A DNA stretch of 36,711 nucleotides, from the NCBI GenBank assembly GCA_949751835.1, contig CATKHK010000166.1, positions 1-36,711 of the forward strand, written 5' to 3'. A program made the position numbers and the translations under genes. The notes below the pieces were generated by a model, which ran no database searches, had not been told where the DNA came from, and saw nothing but the letters and a program-made list of their open reading frames with translations. The DNA comes from Blepharisma japonicum. Taxonomy: Eukaryota > Ciliophora > Heterotrichea > Heterotrichida > Blepharismidae. Every line of letters begins with the position of its first letter. Position 1 is the first letter of the stretch. Below, one piece after another: positions 21,279-31,251 of the stretch.

Positions 21279-22958
21279 TTAATGCTTTTCTGTCTTCCTG
21301 CTGAATCAACTGGATTTTTTGCCTTTTTTGGCGTCATGGTACATTTTTTGATACATATCTCGGTCTGTTGCTGCTTCTGCATATTTCAGGTTGGCTTGGA
21401 TTGCAATGGCTTCAGTTTCTTCAAGATTTGCCCTTAAGCTGTTATTTTCTTCAGCCCACACTTGTTTCGAAAGCAAAAGCTCTGTTTCCAAGCGTCTTTT
21501 TTCAGCTAAAAGTCCTTGGTATTCAGGTGAATTTTTCATTAAATTTGTGGATAGCTCTTCAACTTGGCGTTTTAATGAATAAAGTTCTGATTTTAAAAAT
21601 GTGATTTGGGCGTCCTTTTCTGAGATTTCAGCAATGTATTTTTCATCTCTTCTAAAATCAAATGCGCTGCCTTTGGGGGTGCTTCTCCTGGAAATTCTTT
21701 CGTTTAGTTGGCTAAGCTCATCTGCAAGGGAAGGGTCTGCATTTAAAGATGGGTTCAGTGACAGCCTTTGCAGTTCTTGCTGGTCTTTAAGCTCTTGGAG
21801 TTCGTTTTCAAGCTCAGATTTTTCTTGTTTTAGTTTGTAAACTAAAGCTTGAAATTCATTTAATTGCCCTTCTCTAGCTTTATTTTTGGCAATTTCTTGA
21901 TATGAGGTCTCATTTCTGAGTTTTTCAAGCTCGTCTTTTAGAATCAATAAGCTGTCGCTTAGGAATTTTTTTTCTTTTTCCAAAGTTTCAGTTTTTCTGT
22001 TATTTTCACTCTGAATCTTTTTGACTTCTTCTTGGAGGGCTTCATTTAAATCACTTGCACTTTTTTCTTGTTTTGAAACTTGTTTTAGTTGGCTTTGCAA
22101 AGTATTGCACAATTTTTTCAGATTTTCAAGTTCTTGCTGATTTGCGTCTTTTACGTCCTCTGTAACTGAAGTAATTTCTGTTTCCAAATTATGTATAGTT
22201 TTTTCATGTGACAGCAAGCCTTTTCTAAGCTCAGCATTTTCATGTTCAACGCTTTTATACCTTTCTTCGAGGTGGCTCAGCTGGTCTCTGATTTCTTCAT
22301 TCAATTCTAAAGCTTCATTCAGCCTATCACTCAGCTTCCTAAGTTCTTTTTTCCTACTGCTTAATGCATCTTCTAAGTTAAAGTTTGTGTTTTTTAGTGT
22401 CTCTATTTCATCTTCATATTTTTCTTTGATATCTGCTAACTCTTTGTGTTTTTCTGTCAGCTGTGTATCAAATCCTTCCAAAATAGCTTTCATCTCATCG
22501 TTTTCACTTTTAAGCTTCTCATTTTCAAAGCTCAACAATTTATTCGACCCTAGAGAAATTTCTTGAAACTCTTTAAGCTCTTCTTTCAATTTCTCGTTTT
22601 CTTCCTGCAAATCATATATAGTCGAATCTTTGGTCGTGTAATTTTGTAATGTGTGGTCTTTTAGTCCTTCAATTTCTTTTTCTAAGGATAGAACTTTGGA
22701 CTGAAGAATTGTATTTTCTAATTGAAGAGAGGAAGCATCTGATGGGGTTCCATTTGATAAAGTTCTTTCAAGATGTTCACTTTTTTCTTTTTCTGCTGTA
22801 AGCTGCGCTTGAAGCTTAGAAATTTCTGCTGCACTTTCACGTTGAAGGGTGCGGAGTTTTTGGCCAAGAGTGAGCACTTTTTGTCGTTCTTGGGAAAGTT
22901 GGGATCGGAGCTATGTGGAAATTACTTCAAGTAGTGCAGGCTGCAATTCTTCGTCCAT
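21279..22958 (-). CDS. Long coiled-coil protein, unknown role
   Basis: A first exon of 33 nt (22926-22958; MDEELQPALLE) is joined across a 15-nt intron, gtaatttccacatag (22911-22925), to exon 2. The C terminus reads through a TGA (21306-21308, Trp) to TAA at 21279-21281, adding WFSRKTEKH. Total 554 aa. Almost the whole protein shows heptad patterns with Leu at a/d positions and rich Glu/Lys/Gln, for example KLKEELKEFQEISLGSNKLL. A break occurs near residue 400 (RRSTPKGSAFDF), possibly a phosphorylation site region. Likely a structural or tether protein of centrosome, cilium or Golgi type; the sequence alone does not say which. Confidence 0.8.
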
Positions 22959-23022
22959 TTATCAAATTAAAAGTAATTACTTTGAAAATTGACTGTAGGT
23001 TATAATAAGGGTAGAGAGGCTT

Positions 23023-23538
23023 TTAATTGAAATATGAGTACCAATTGTCTTCAATGAGTGATCTTGTGTAAAAATGTCATGAGTCCACCCTTCTGCCTTC
23101 TTTATTTGAAATTTTTACTTTTGCGTATAATTTACTGCACAATTTTGCGCCCTCTTCTCTTGTGATTTCATCTAAATCCTTAATGTTTCTCAGTTCTGCC
23201 TTGCAGGCACTAATTAATGATCTCGCTTCTGCATCATTGCTTATATGCAATCCGCTTCTAAAATCTTCCCTTCATTTTACTTCTCTTTCCAAGCTCCCTC
23301 TCAGATCTTCCTCCGATTTAATCAAATTTCTGCACACCCTGATTTGGTCTGTATGTTTTTCATATAAAACATTTACTGAGTTATCCTTATAGCAAAATAC
23401 TAAATTTCTTGTAAAATAAACTTTAGGTTTTTCTTCAAGTCCTTCTAAGATCTCATCTACAATTTTCTGCATGCTTTGTTTGCTTGTGTAGGGTAACTGT
23501 GCAGCTTGTTTCACTTTTCTATTAATATAAGTGAACAT
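23023..23538 (-). CDS. Unrecognised 171-aa helical protein
   Basis: 171 codons from ATG (23536-23538) to TAA (23023-23025), passing through two TGA=Trp codons (one at 23272-23274). It is charged and mostly helical, with a basic N terminus (MFTYINRKVKQ). Motifs such as EEDLRGSLEREVKW and ELRNIKDLDEITREEG are helical and unassigned. No signal peptide or membrane span. It starts 17 bp after the stop of the malate dehydrogenase gene on the same strand. I do not recognise the family. Confidence 0.65.
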
Positions 23539-23555
23539 AATGTTTATTATTATTT

Positions 23556-24599
23556 TTAACTAAGGGCGTCTCTTCTTTCTTCAACTAGCTCTCTAGCAGT
23601 GGCACAAATTTTTTCTTGTGAAAATTGATCAAGGGTTAAGTCTCTAATGATTGTCCAGGTCCAGTTTTCACATACGACTGGGTATGAAAATACAAGGCCA
23701 GGTGGCACTCCGTAAGCTCCATCACTGACCACACCCATGCTAACCCATCTACCGTTAGTTCCTAAGCACCAATCTCTTACGTGATCGATTGCAGCACTTG
23801 CAGCTGACATTGCACTTGACAGTTTTCTAGCTTTTATTACAGCTGCTCCTCTCTGTTGAACATCAGCAATAAATTTACCATTTAACCAATTATCGTCACC
23901 GATTTTTTCTCTAATTGGCTTGCTAGTGATAGCTTCATCAACTTTTGTAGCAATTAGGCCATGGTTAACATCTGGGTATTGAGTAGAACTGTGATTTCCC
24001 CAGATAATTACTCTAGAAATGTGAGCAACGTTCATTTTTGCTTTTGCAGCAACTTGCCAAACTGCTCTGTTTTGGTCTAGTCTAGTTAAGGCAGTGAAAT
24101 TTTCTTTAGGAATCCTTGAAGCAAAAGTAGAAAGTGCCAAGCAATTAGTATTTGCTGGATTTGCAACAACGAGACATTTCGTTGTCGTTTTTCCAACAAG
24201 ATTTAAGGCTTCCCCTTGTGTTTTGAAAATTTGGCAATTCTTTCCGATTAATTCTTTACGTTCCATACCAGCTTTTCTTGGAAATCCTCCTAAAAATATG
24301 ATCAAATCTGCATCTTTGAAAAGGACTGCAGGATCAGATCCATAGGAAATCTTATAAAATAAAGGATAGGCGCAGTCTTGTAATTCCATGACGACACCTT
24401 CTAATGCTCCTTGTGCTTGAGGAATTTCAAGAAGTCTTAAATCAATTAGCTGATCGGTGCCAAGAGCAAGTCCACGTCCTAGCATAGGCAGTAAAGAATA
24501 AGCAATTTGTCCAGCAGCTCCAGTTACGCAGACTACCATAGGGTCCTTAAGCCTTAAGTGATGTTCAATTGTGCGAAATCTCTTGCTTGGACTAGCCAT
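23556..24599 (-). CDS. Malate dehydrogenase, cytosolic type (NAD-dependent)
   Basis: 347 aa, ATG to TAA, intron-free. It interconverts malate and oxaloacetate with NAD(H). The Rossmann nucleotide-binding motif is VCVTGAAGQIAYSLLPML (about 23-40). The substrate-binding Arg region is GGFPRKAGMERKEL (about 104-117). The catalytic His lies in IIWGNHSSTQYPD (about 198-210), with the paired Asp in LTRLDQNRA (about 171-179). Sequence type is that of cytosolic MDH1 rather than the mitochondrial/glyoxysomal form, and no targeting peptide is present. The N terminus is about 20 residues longer than usual. All seven Trp codons are TGG. Confidence 0.95.
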   Translation of the reverse strand: MASPSKRFRTIEHHLRLKDPMVVCVTGAAGQIAYSLLPMLGRGLALGTDQLIDLRLLEIPQAQGALEGVVMELQDCAYPLFYKISYGSDPAVLFKDADLIIFLGGFPRKAGMERKELIGKNCQIFKTQGEALNLVGKTTTKCLVVANPANTNCLALSTFASRIPKENFTALTRLDQNRAVWQVAAKAKMNVAHISRVIIWGNHSSTQYPDVNHGLIATKVDEAITSKPIREKIGDDNWLNGKFIADVQQRGAAVIKARKLSSAMSAASAAIDHVRDWCLGTNGRWVSMGVVSDGAYGVPPGLVFSYPVVCENWTWTIIRDLTLDQFSQEKICATARELVEERRDALS

Positions 24600-24801
24600 A
24601 TTATTACGTCATTAAGAAAAATTCTCACATAAATTTCGATATGAATATGGCATTAGATTTAAATTAAGAGAATTCAAAATTTGTATAATAGAAGCTTTGA
24701 AGTTTCAATTATAAAATCTTCATCTCACTATAAAAGTCAAACTTTTACCGAGTGAATATTTATAGAAAAAGCTAACTGAAACTCAAGTTATTGATAATTC
24801 A

Positions 24802-25545
24802 TTAGTTTACTTGCAATTCAATCCAGAGCCATGGCCCAAAAGCTGTTCCATTTTCAGTTATACGTCAAATTGAGGAGCACCATCCTTTTCCAGGCACCTT
24901 AAGCCCTTCCACTTTTGCTATTGCTTCACTTCCTTTTACACCTACTTTAAATTGTTTTCCTTTAAATGCTCCGTCCATACATTCAATTTGAAGATTTTTG
25001 CCTTTAGTATTTATCAATTGAAGTTTCCATGTCTTGCTTATTGTAAAGCTAGATTTCACCACGCTCCCATCTTCGCAACCTTCTGATAATATTATTGAAA
25101 AATCAGACCTTTTGCCATCATCATCAATTTTTGCTTCATCTATGTTGCTGATTTTTTTTGCTTCAGCAAAGACTGGCAAAAGCACTGGTGAAGTAAATGA
25201 AGGCTGAGAACTTGGGGCTGCTTGGGAAATTTGAGGTTGTTGAGGTAGCTGAACGGGTTGAGGAGCCATACGGGGTGCTTGCACTAGCGGAGCTGATGGT
25301 GCTTCGCCTATTGAAGTGAAGACAAGAGTAATAGACTTTTTATTTGTTTCCTCTGAATATTCTTTGAGATGTTGAAGATCTTCATTGGAGAGAATGGGAA
25401 TTGCTTCTAATTCTGAGTTGTCTTGGATAAGGACATAGACATTATTTGGGATTAGCTTCTTTTGCTTAACAATATCACGCTTTATGCTTTCTAAATCAGG
25501 GTAGGAAGTTATGTCATCGGTAGAAAAGGACTGTAATGTCGTCAT
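24802..25545 (-). CDS. NBR1/ILRUN-type Ig-like domain protein with PB1-like N terminus
   Basis: 247 codons from ATG to TAA at 24802-24804, reading one TGA (24865-24867) as Trp. That Trp falls in WCSSIWRITENGTAFGPWLW, the most conserved part of the NBR1 central domain (usually YRSYWRL...G..FG..LWVDI), which supports both the frame and the code. The Ig-like domain covers about residues 150-247, including FTISKTWKLQLINTKGKN. Residues 1-80 look like a PB1 or ubiquitin-like fold. A Pro/Gln/Ala-rich linker (about 85-125) connects them. NBR1-like proteins serve as selective autophagy receptors; this one lacks a visible UBA domain or ZZ finger, so it is a reduced version. Confidence 0.77.
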
Positions 25546-25968
25546 ATTGATTACAAATCTATAAAATTTAGGCTATTAAAAAAGACTGTAATGAAAAATA
25601 GATAAAAATTATTGAATTTTTCTTTCAGGAGATACCTTAATATTTTAACATTAGATATATAATATCCTTAAGCTATTATTATTGTTTAAATTAATATTGA
25701 AATTTATATTCTTTTGCTTGTGAGGGAAAAAGAAGGCACAAAAAAATTAAATAACTTTTTAATATTTAGCCGCAAAACAGGCAATAGGCTAGCATTCATG
25801 AGCACAGATTGAGAAAAAAACTCTACTGCTCTTATTTTAATCAAAATAAAAGAAAAAATAATGCTTAATTTCCTGTTGATATGGCAGATTAGACGATTTC
25901 ACCAATTAATTTTATTACATCTTCTTTATTATTTTCCAAAAAACGAATTTTTATATTTTAGTGCGGAA
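25546..25968. other. Divergent intergenic region
   Basis: AT-rich DNA upstream of the NBR1-like gene (-) and the next + strand gene. A frame from ATG at 25798 (with TGA=Trp) runs into the next gene and would give it a 57-residue hydrophobic extension. I treat this as untranslated sequence but cannot exclude it. Confidence 0.35.
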
Positions 25969-26244
25969 ATGGGAGGAGCAGGGAGTTTAAATTGTGGATG
26001 CTTCGCTGTTATTAGTTCAGCTTGCAAAGGAGTGAGCTCATATTTGCATCCAAAGCCTAGCTATGAAAAGCTTTCAATATTGGAAGAAGATAATATTTAC
26101 CCAGCTGGACTTCTTTCAGATCAAGAAATCCAAAAGCTACTAAATGAGAGTTTAGATATCTATGGATCTTGTAAAGACGTAAAAAGTAGCGAAGAACTCC
26201 CAAAAATCGAAGAATGCACAGCAAATTTTGATAATTCTTATTAA
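25969..26244 (+). CDS. Small, possibly N-myristoylated protein of unknown function
   Basis: 91 aa from ATG at 25969 to TAA. I chose this start because MGGAGSLNCGC is a plausible myristoylation and palmitoylation signal, and because the in-frame sequence upstream to 25798 is AT-driven and hydrophobic. The body is acidic with a KPSYEKLSILEEDNIYPAG segment. It carries no known domain. If the upstream ATG is used the protein is 148 aa. The 120-aa gene that follows also has a Cys-rich N terminus, so the pair may share membrane anchoring. Confidence 0.45.
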   Translation: MGGAGSLNCGCFAVISSACKGVSSYLHPKPSYEKLSILEEDNIYPAGLLSDQEIQKLLNESLDIYGSCKDVKSSEELPKIEECTANFDNSY

Positions 26245-26710
26245 TTTGGCACAATTTAATTACTTGGAAAATATTGGAGATACTTGAGAATATAATCAGC
26301 GCTTTTGAATATTTTGGGTTTTTCTAAATTAGAGAAATGTTTCCATTCAAATTCTAAGCAAAATGCTTAGATTTATTGATTTTTTTCTAATATCAACTTT
26401 GGTTGAAATTCTGAAGTTCTAGTTATTTTCTTTTTTCAATTTCAATTTGTGGCAATTTTGGTTCATAGTATAGCATTATGTGTAGGTTCTTCTATCAAGT
26501 TTCAATAAATTAATGCATTTCCGATATTGCATACATAATAATCCTCAAGCCTCTCTTACGTCTATTTTTCTATTAAATTAGAAATATTTTGAAATATTTT
26601 TTTTATAAAAATTCCTTCTTGAAATTCAATTTTCTTCTAATATAAATTTTCTGTTGACAAAATAATCTTTTCTTATTATCCTAGAAATTTGATAAATAAT
26701 AAAAACTACT
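26245..26710. other. Intergenic, no gene seen
   Basis: AT-rich, low-complexity spacer between two + strand genes, containing several poly-T and T-rich tracts. No frame, hairpin or RNA gene is supported. Confidence 0.4.
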
Positions 26711-27073
26711 ATGAAGCTTTTGTATTGTTTATGCTTTTCCTGTTTTGATGACCCGAAAAATGATCAACCAGAAGAACAACAAATTGCTCCTCCAATTGAC
26801 CAAAGCCAAATCGAAAATAAGAGTGCAGATACCTTCAATGTAAAAGTAGCAAACGATAATGGCAGCAATGCATCATCAGATCATTCCAATTTGGCAATTT
26901 CAAGCATTGAAGTTTCAAATATTTCCAAAAGAGACGTTGCAGAAGACCGGAGGGCTTCAGCTCCGATCTATCATAATGGAATTGCATTCACTTCTGATGG
27001 GTATAAAAGAAAAAAGTACATTAAGCATAGCAATCGAAGGATGAGCGAAGATTTCAAATCAGGGATGGATTAA
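26711..27073 (+). CDS. Small protein with Cys-rich N terminus, unknown function
   Basis: 120 aa, ATG to TAA, no intron. The N terminus MKLLYCLCFSCF holds three Cys in seven residues and could be palmitoylated. The remainder is polar and disordered (Asn/Ser/Asp rich), ending in a basic, Ser-containing tail (KRKKYIKHSNRRMSEDF) that contains kinase-like recognition sites (RRMS, RRAS). I recognise no family. It converges with SMC4, whose stop is 347 bp away. Confidence 0.55.
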   Translation: MKLLYCLCFSCFDDPKNDQPEEQQIAPPIDQSQIENKSADTFNVKVANDNGSNASSDHSNLAISSIEVSNISKRDVAEDRRASAPIYHNGIAFTSDGYKRKKYIKHSNRRMSEDFKSGMD

Positions 27074-27420
27074 ATGATACCTGTAAGGAAAAGGATAAAT
27101 TGTAAATAACTATGCATATAAAATTTTGATTGGGATTAATTGGCATAAAAAATGATTTAATTGATAAAGAAGTCAGTTATGGAGATTTGCATGTTAAGTA
27201 TGAGTTTTCAACATGAGAACAAGATGGATCAGATTTATTTAAATCACAGATTAAAAGAATTTTATTTTGAATTTAATAAACGTTTTAAATAGTAGATTTG
27301 CCCTTGAATTTAATAAAATATAATTTACTGAGAAATAGTAAGTTGTAAAAATTAAAGAATTATATTATTTTCTATTAAGATGAGATAATAACTTGAAAAA
27401 ATTATAGATTAAAAACAAGC
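27074..27420. other. Convergent intergenic region, no gene seen
   Basis: AT-rich spacer between the 3' ends of the small Cys-rich gene (+) and SMC4 (-). Nothing distinctive. Confidence 0.4.
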
Positions 27421-30400
27421 TTAGTTGACTTTGATATTGCTCAACGTCTGTCTTATAATTGGATTCGATTTATCACTTTCTTTAAGAGAGCAAGGACTAA
27501 TTGTAATTGTCTGAGACACATCTCTCGTCTTATAAACGCCAATAAGTCTATCAGCAAGCTCAAACATTTGATACCTCAGTGACACAATAATAAACTGTGC
27601 ATTTTTCGTTCTATCTTTAATATAATTTGCTATCACACTGACATTCTGGAAGTCAAGGGCAGCATCCACTTCATCCATCACATAAAGAGCATTTGGTTTA
27701 TAATGATGCAATGCAAAAACCAATGACAAAGAGCTTAATGTTTTTTCACCTCCACTTAAATTTGCCATTTTTTTCCAAGACTTGTTAGGAGGCCTCACAG
27801 TAAATACAATCCCTTCTGAAAATGGGTCAGTTGAGTCTGCAAATTCAAGTTCAGCGTCTCCTCCTCTTGTGATCATTCTGTACATTTCTCGTAATTTTTG
27901 AGAAATCATAGTAAAGCCTGTGTTGAACTCTTGAAGCCTTCTGCCAGTGAGATCTGAGTATTTTTTCCTCAATTCAGTTTCCCTGAGTTTTACTTGGTTA
28001 AATTCATCTTCTTTGCCTTTTTTATCTTCAACCCGGGTTCTATATTCCTGGATGACTCCTAAATTCGGTCTGGCTGCTGTAAGATCTTCTTGGATTTTTA
28101 CTTCTAATTTTTTAACGGTTTCCAGTTTATTATACAAGTTTTCCATTTCTTCTTTTGAAAAGTCTTTATTTACTGGGAATCTCAAAGATTTCCTTTCTTC
28201 GTCCTTTTTACCTTTTTTCCTTGGATTTTCGACATCCTCTTCAGTATCTTCTTTTTCTTCGACGATTTCCATATCCATTCCTAGCACATCTTGATATTCG
28301 TTGATTAATTCTTGATAATCTTTTCTATTTTTTTCTATTCTTGTATCCCATTTATTGATCTCATTTTGTATTTGTGCTAGATTCGCGACTTCGTCTTTTC
28401 TTTGTGATTTCAATTTATTTCTTTTTTCTAAAATTTCGTCAAATTCTTTTTTCATTTCTGCTTGTTGACGATTTAACTCAGTTAAGGTTTTTTCAAGGGT
28501 AGCTTTGACAATCTTGGCTTCTTCATGCAGTTTTACGGTTTCAAAGGCTTTTTGTTCAATAATTTCGCTTTCTTCTTTAAGCTGAACAAATTTCTGATCC
28601 AGATCATTTTTAGTGCTTTCAAGCTCATTAAGCCTTTTCTGAACTTTGTCGAAATCTTTTTTGCATTGTATTAGCTTCTTGTTCTGCTTTTCAGCCTCAG
28701 TCTTTAAATGTTCTTCAGCTTCATATAAATGATGCTTTCTCTTTTTTAGTTCTTTGAAATCTTCTCCTCCAAACTCATCAATTTCTTTTTCAGTTTTTTC
28801 GATATGGTTTTGTATATTCTCTATTACTTTTAATATTTTGACTAAGGCTTGTTCATTTTTCTTTTCGATTTCTCTGAGTTCTGCTAATTCTTTGTCTTGA
28901 TTTATTTGGGATTTCGACATGAGCTCATTTTGCCTTGATATTAATTTCTCTAGCCTTTCTGTGAGACCTTCACAATCGTTTTTCATTATTTGCAAGTTAT
29001 GCAATGATTGATCTTTTTCTTTTCTTTCTGCTGCGATTTCTGATTGAAATTGTTTTGCTCTGGCATTCAAATCGTTGACTTGAAGGGTTAACTGCCGAAT
29101 ACTTTCTTGCAAGCCTCCTATATCATGTTGCGAAAAACTGACTCTGTGGTAATTTTGCTGTTGGACACACATGAGACCACTTTTAGGTTTAGCAAAGCCC
29201 TGCATTTCTCCTGAAGGGTTAATGATTTCTCCTGTTAGAGTGACCACTCTATATCTTTTGTGCCCTCCAAAAGCAATTTTTCTGGCATCATCCATAGTAT
29301 CAGCAACAAGGGTATCACTCATTGCATAATAAAATGCAGCTTCTAAATTTCTGTCATCAAATCTTATAATATCGAAAAGTCTCACAGCTCTGGGGTCTGG
29401 ACTTTCAAACGGTACTCTTGCACGCTGCTCCCATTGCTGCTTAACTTTATCCAGAACAATAACATTAATTCTCCCTAAGTTCTTATTCCTTACAAACTCT
29501 ATAAGTTTTTCTGCATCTTGAACTGTTTCTGCCACAATGTTATCAAGCCTTGAAGTTGCAGATGAGACTGCTATATCATATTTGCTATCAATAACCCCTA
29601 AGTCTCCAAGTCTTCCTAAAATCCCCTCCAATTCTCCAGTTCTTTTTGCAGTATTAATATCTTGCATCAGTTTACTTTTCCCTTCAGCTTTTCTCTCATT
29701 TTCCTCTATATCTTGAAGCTGTTTTTTAGACTCAGCCAATTGTTTTTTCGCTGTATCTAATTCTCTTAATAACTCTTCATAGCTTTCTTTTTTGTGCTTC
29801 ACTTCTTCTTGGACAGCTTCAAATCTCCTTTCCATCTCTTGGAGTTCTTTTGTTTTTATTTCTAAATTTTCTTGGCATGATTCAATATCATTTTCAATAG
29901 TTTTTCTTTCTTCATCTTCTTGAGCTCTTTCTGATAATAAAAATTCGATTTTTTGTTTGTTGACTTCTTTTCTGCCGAGGATATCGTCATGCTGCTTTTT
30001 GCAAGGGACAAGATCTTTTTCGAAAGCCATTTTTTGCCTTTGCATTTCTTCAGTTGCGCTGATGATTTCTGCATTTCTTGCATTGTACTCAGCTTCTACA
30101 GCTTCTTTGTCTCTGAGTGTCTCTTGTAGTGAATTTACTACAGCTGGAATAGCTTGATATAGCTCTTCTAGGGTTTCTCTTATACCATCTTTTCTTTTAT
30201 TTTCAGCTGCGATGTTTTTATAGGTGTCTTCTTGCTTCTTTTCTATCCCTTTTTTGTTTTCTTCTACTTGGTCATATTTTCTAGACATTTCCTCTACGTC
30301 TTCTTTTAATTTTTTCTCTTTTTTTACATAAGTAATATATTCTTGCTGCTTTGATTGATACTCATTTATAGCGTCAATATGCAGCTGCTTCTTTTCATTG

Positions 30401-31251
30401 AATTGCATTTCAACTTCTTTCATATTTTCATCGATTTTCCTTATTTCCTCCTCTATTTTTGCTTCATCATTTAAATACTGGTACCTTGACAGCTGATTCC
30501 TTAAGTTCGCAAAATCGTGGACTTCTTTTTCTAGCTCAATATAAGCTAGAGCTTCATTTTTAGGGTCTTCTAGCTGATTTACCGCTTTTTGGGCTTCTTC
30601 TACCCTTAAATTTTTAGCATTCAACTCATCCCCGATATTCTCAAGCTGAGTTTCTGCTTCCTGTATAAGCGGGACATAAACATTTGTCCCGATAATTTCT
30701 TCCAAATATTCCAAAAGCCCAATTTTTCCCTCGTCATTTGGAGGTGCTTTTGGCCTCATCATGGCTATTTGTTCCACTTCCCCTTGAAGAATCAAAAATC
30801 TGTTATGTTCCAAATCGATCCCTTTTGCTTTTAGCGCCTCTTTTACCTGCTCTTGGGTGCTGAGAACACCATTTAGTTTATAATTTGATGAGCCATCTTT
30901 TAAAACTGTACGAGTAAGGGTAAGACTTGACCCTGGAATCACTTGGTACCCGTGCTCTGTGTCGACTATATCACTAAAATAAACTGAAACTCTGGCAAAA
31001 TTGAGGTCTGGGAAACGATTGGAGACGTGGATCAGTTCGGAGAGCTTTTTCAAACGCATTTGCCGCGCTCTTTTGCCAAATGCAAAAAGAAGGCATTCTA
31101 ATAGGTTCGATTTGCCAGATCCATTCGGACCGACAACTGCTGTGAAATTCTTGTGGAATGGGCCAATTTCTTTAATTCCTGCGTATGATTTGAAGTTTTC
31201 AAGGACTACTCTTTCGATTATAAGTCTTGGCGCGGTTTGGTCACCTGACAT
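27421..31251 (-). CDS. SMC4: Structural maintenance of chromosomes protein 4 (condensin core ATPase)
   Basis: 1,276 aa, ATG to TAA, uninterrupted, no intron and no TGA. The Walker A loop GPNGSGKSN is at 41-49 and the Q-loop region includes FLILQGEVEQIAMMRPK, characteristic of SMC4. Two long coiled-coil arms flank a hinge (about residues 530-690; GILGRLGDLGVID then ARKIAFGGHKRYRVVT). The ABC signature LSGGEKTLSSLSLVFALHHY starts at about 1165, and the Walker B LYVMDEVDAALD at about 1189. SMC4 pairs with SMC2 in condensin to compact and resolve chromosomes. In ciliates it is needed for micronuclear division and macronuclear segregation. The N-terminal extension seen in yeast and animal SMC4 is nearly absent. 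All three Trp codons are TGG. Confidence 0.95.
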   Translation of the reverse strand: MSGDQTAPRLIIERVVLENFKSYAGIKEIGPFHKNFTAVVGPNGSGKSNLLECLLFAFGKRARQMRLKKLSELIHVSNRFPDLNFARVSVYFSDIVDTEHGYQVIPGSSLTLTRTVLKDGSSNYKLNGVLSTQEQVKEALKAKGIDLEHNRFLILQGEVEQIAMMRPKAPPNDEGKIGLLEYLEEIIGTNVYVPLIQEAETQLENIGDELNAKNLRVEEAQKAVNQLEDPKNEALAYIELEKEVHDFANLRNQLSRYQYLNDEAKIEEEIRKIDENMKEVEMQFNEKKQLHIDAINEYQSKQQEYITYVKKEKKLKEDVEEMSRKYDQVEENKKGIEKKQEDTYKNIAAENKRKDGIRETLEELYQAIPAVVNSLQETLRDKEAVEAEYNARNAEIISATEEMQRQKMAFEKDLVPCKKQHDDILGRKEVNKQKIEFLLSERAQEDEERKTIENDIESCQENLEIKTKELQEMERRFEAVQEEVKHKKESYEELLRELDTAKKQLAESKKQLQDIEENERKAEGKSKLMQDINTAKRTGELEGILGRLGDLGVIDSKYDIAVSSATSRLDNIVAETVQDAEKLIEFVRNKNLGRINVIVLDKVKQQWEQRARVPFESPDPRAVRLFDIIRFDDRNLEAAFYYAMSDTLVADTMDDARKIAFGGHKRYRVVTLTGEIINPSGEMQGFAKPKSGLMCVQQQNYHRVSFSQHDIGGLQESIRQLTLQVNDLNARAKQFQSEIAAERKEKDQSLHNLQIMKNDCEGLTERLEKLISRQNELMSKSQINQDKELAELREIEKKNEQALVKILKVIENIQNHIEKTEKEIDEFGGEDFKELKKRKHHLYEAEEHLKTEAEKQNKKLIQCKKDFDKVQKRLNELESTKNDLDQKFVQLKEESEIIEQKAFETVKLHEEAKIVKATLEKTLTELNRQQAEMKKEFDEILEKRNKLKSQRKDEVANLAQIQNEINKWDTRIEKNRKDYQELINEYQDVLGMDMEIVEEKEDTEEDVENPRKKGKKDEERKSLRFPVNKDFSKEEMENLYNKLETVKKLEVKIQEDLTAARPNLGVIQEYRTRVEDKKGKEDEFNQVKLRETELRKKYSDLTGRRLQEFNTGFTMISQKLREMYRMITRGGDAELEFADSTDPFSEGIVFTVRPPNKSWKKMANLSGGEKTLSSLSLVFALHHYKPNALYVMDEVDAALDFQNVSVIANYIKDRTKNAQFIIVSLRYQMFELADRLIGVYKTRDVSQTITISPCSLKESDKSNPIIRQTLSNIKVN

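Noticed and set aside
21201-21840. Several short + strand frames opposite the coiled-coil and membrane-protein genes
   Set aside because: Ser/Leu/Phe-rich composition is the expected antisense of Glu/Lys-rich coiled coil; no independent support.
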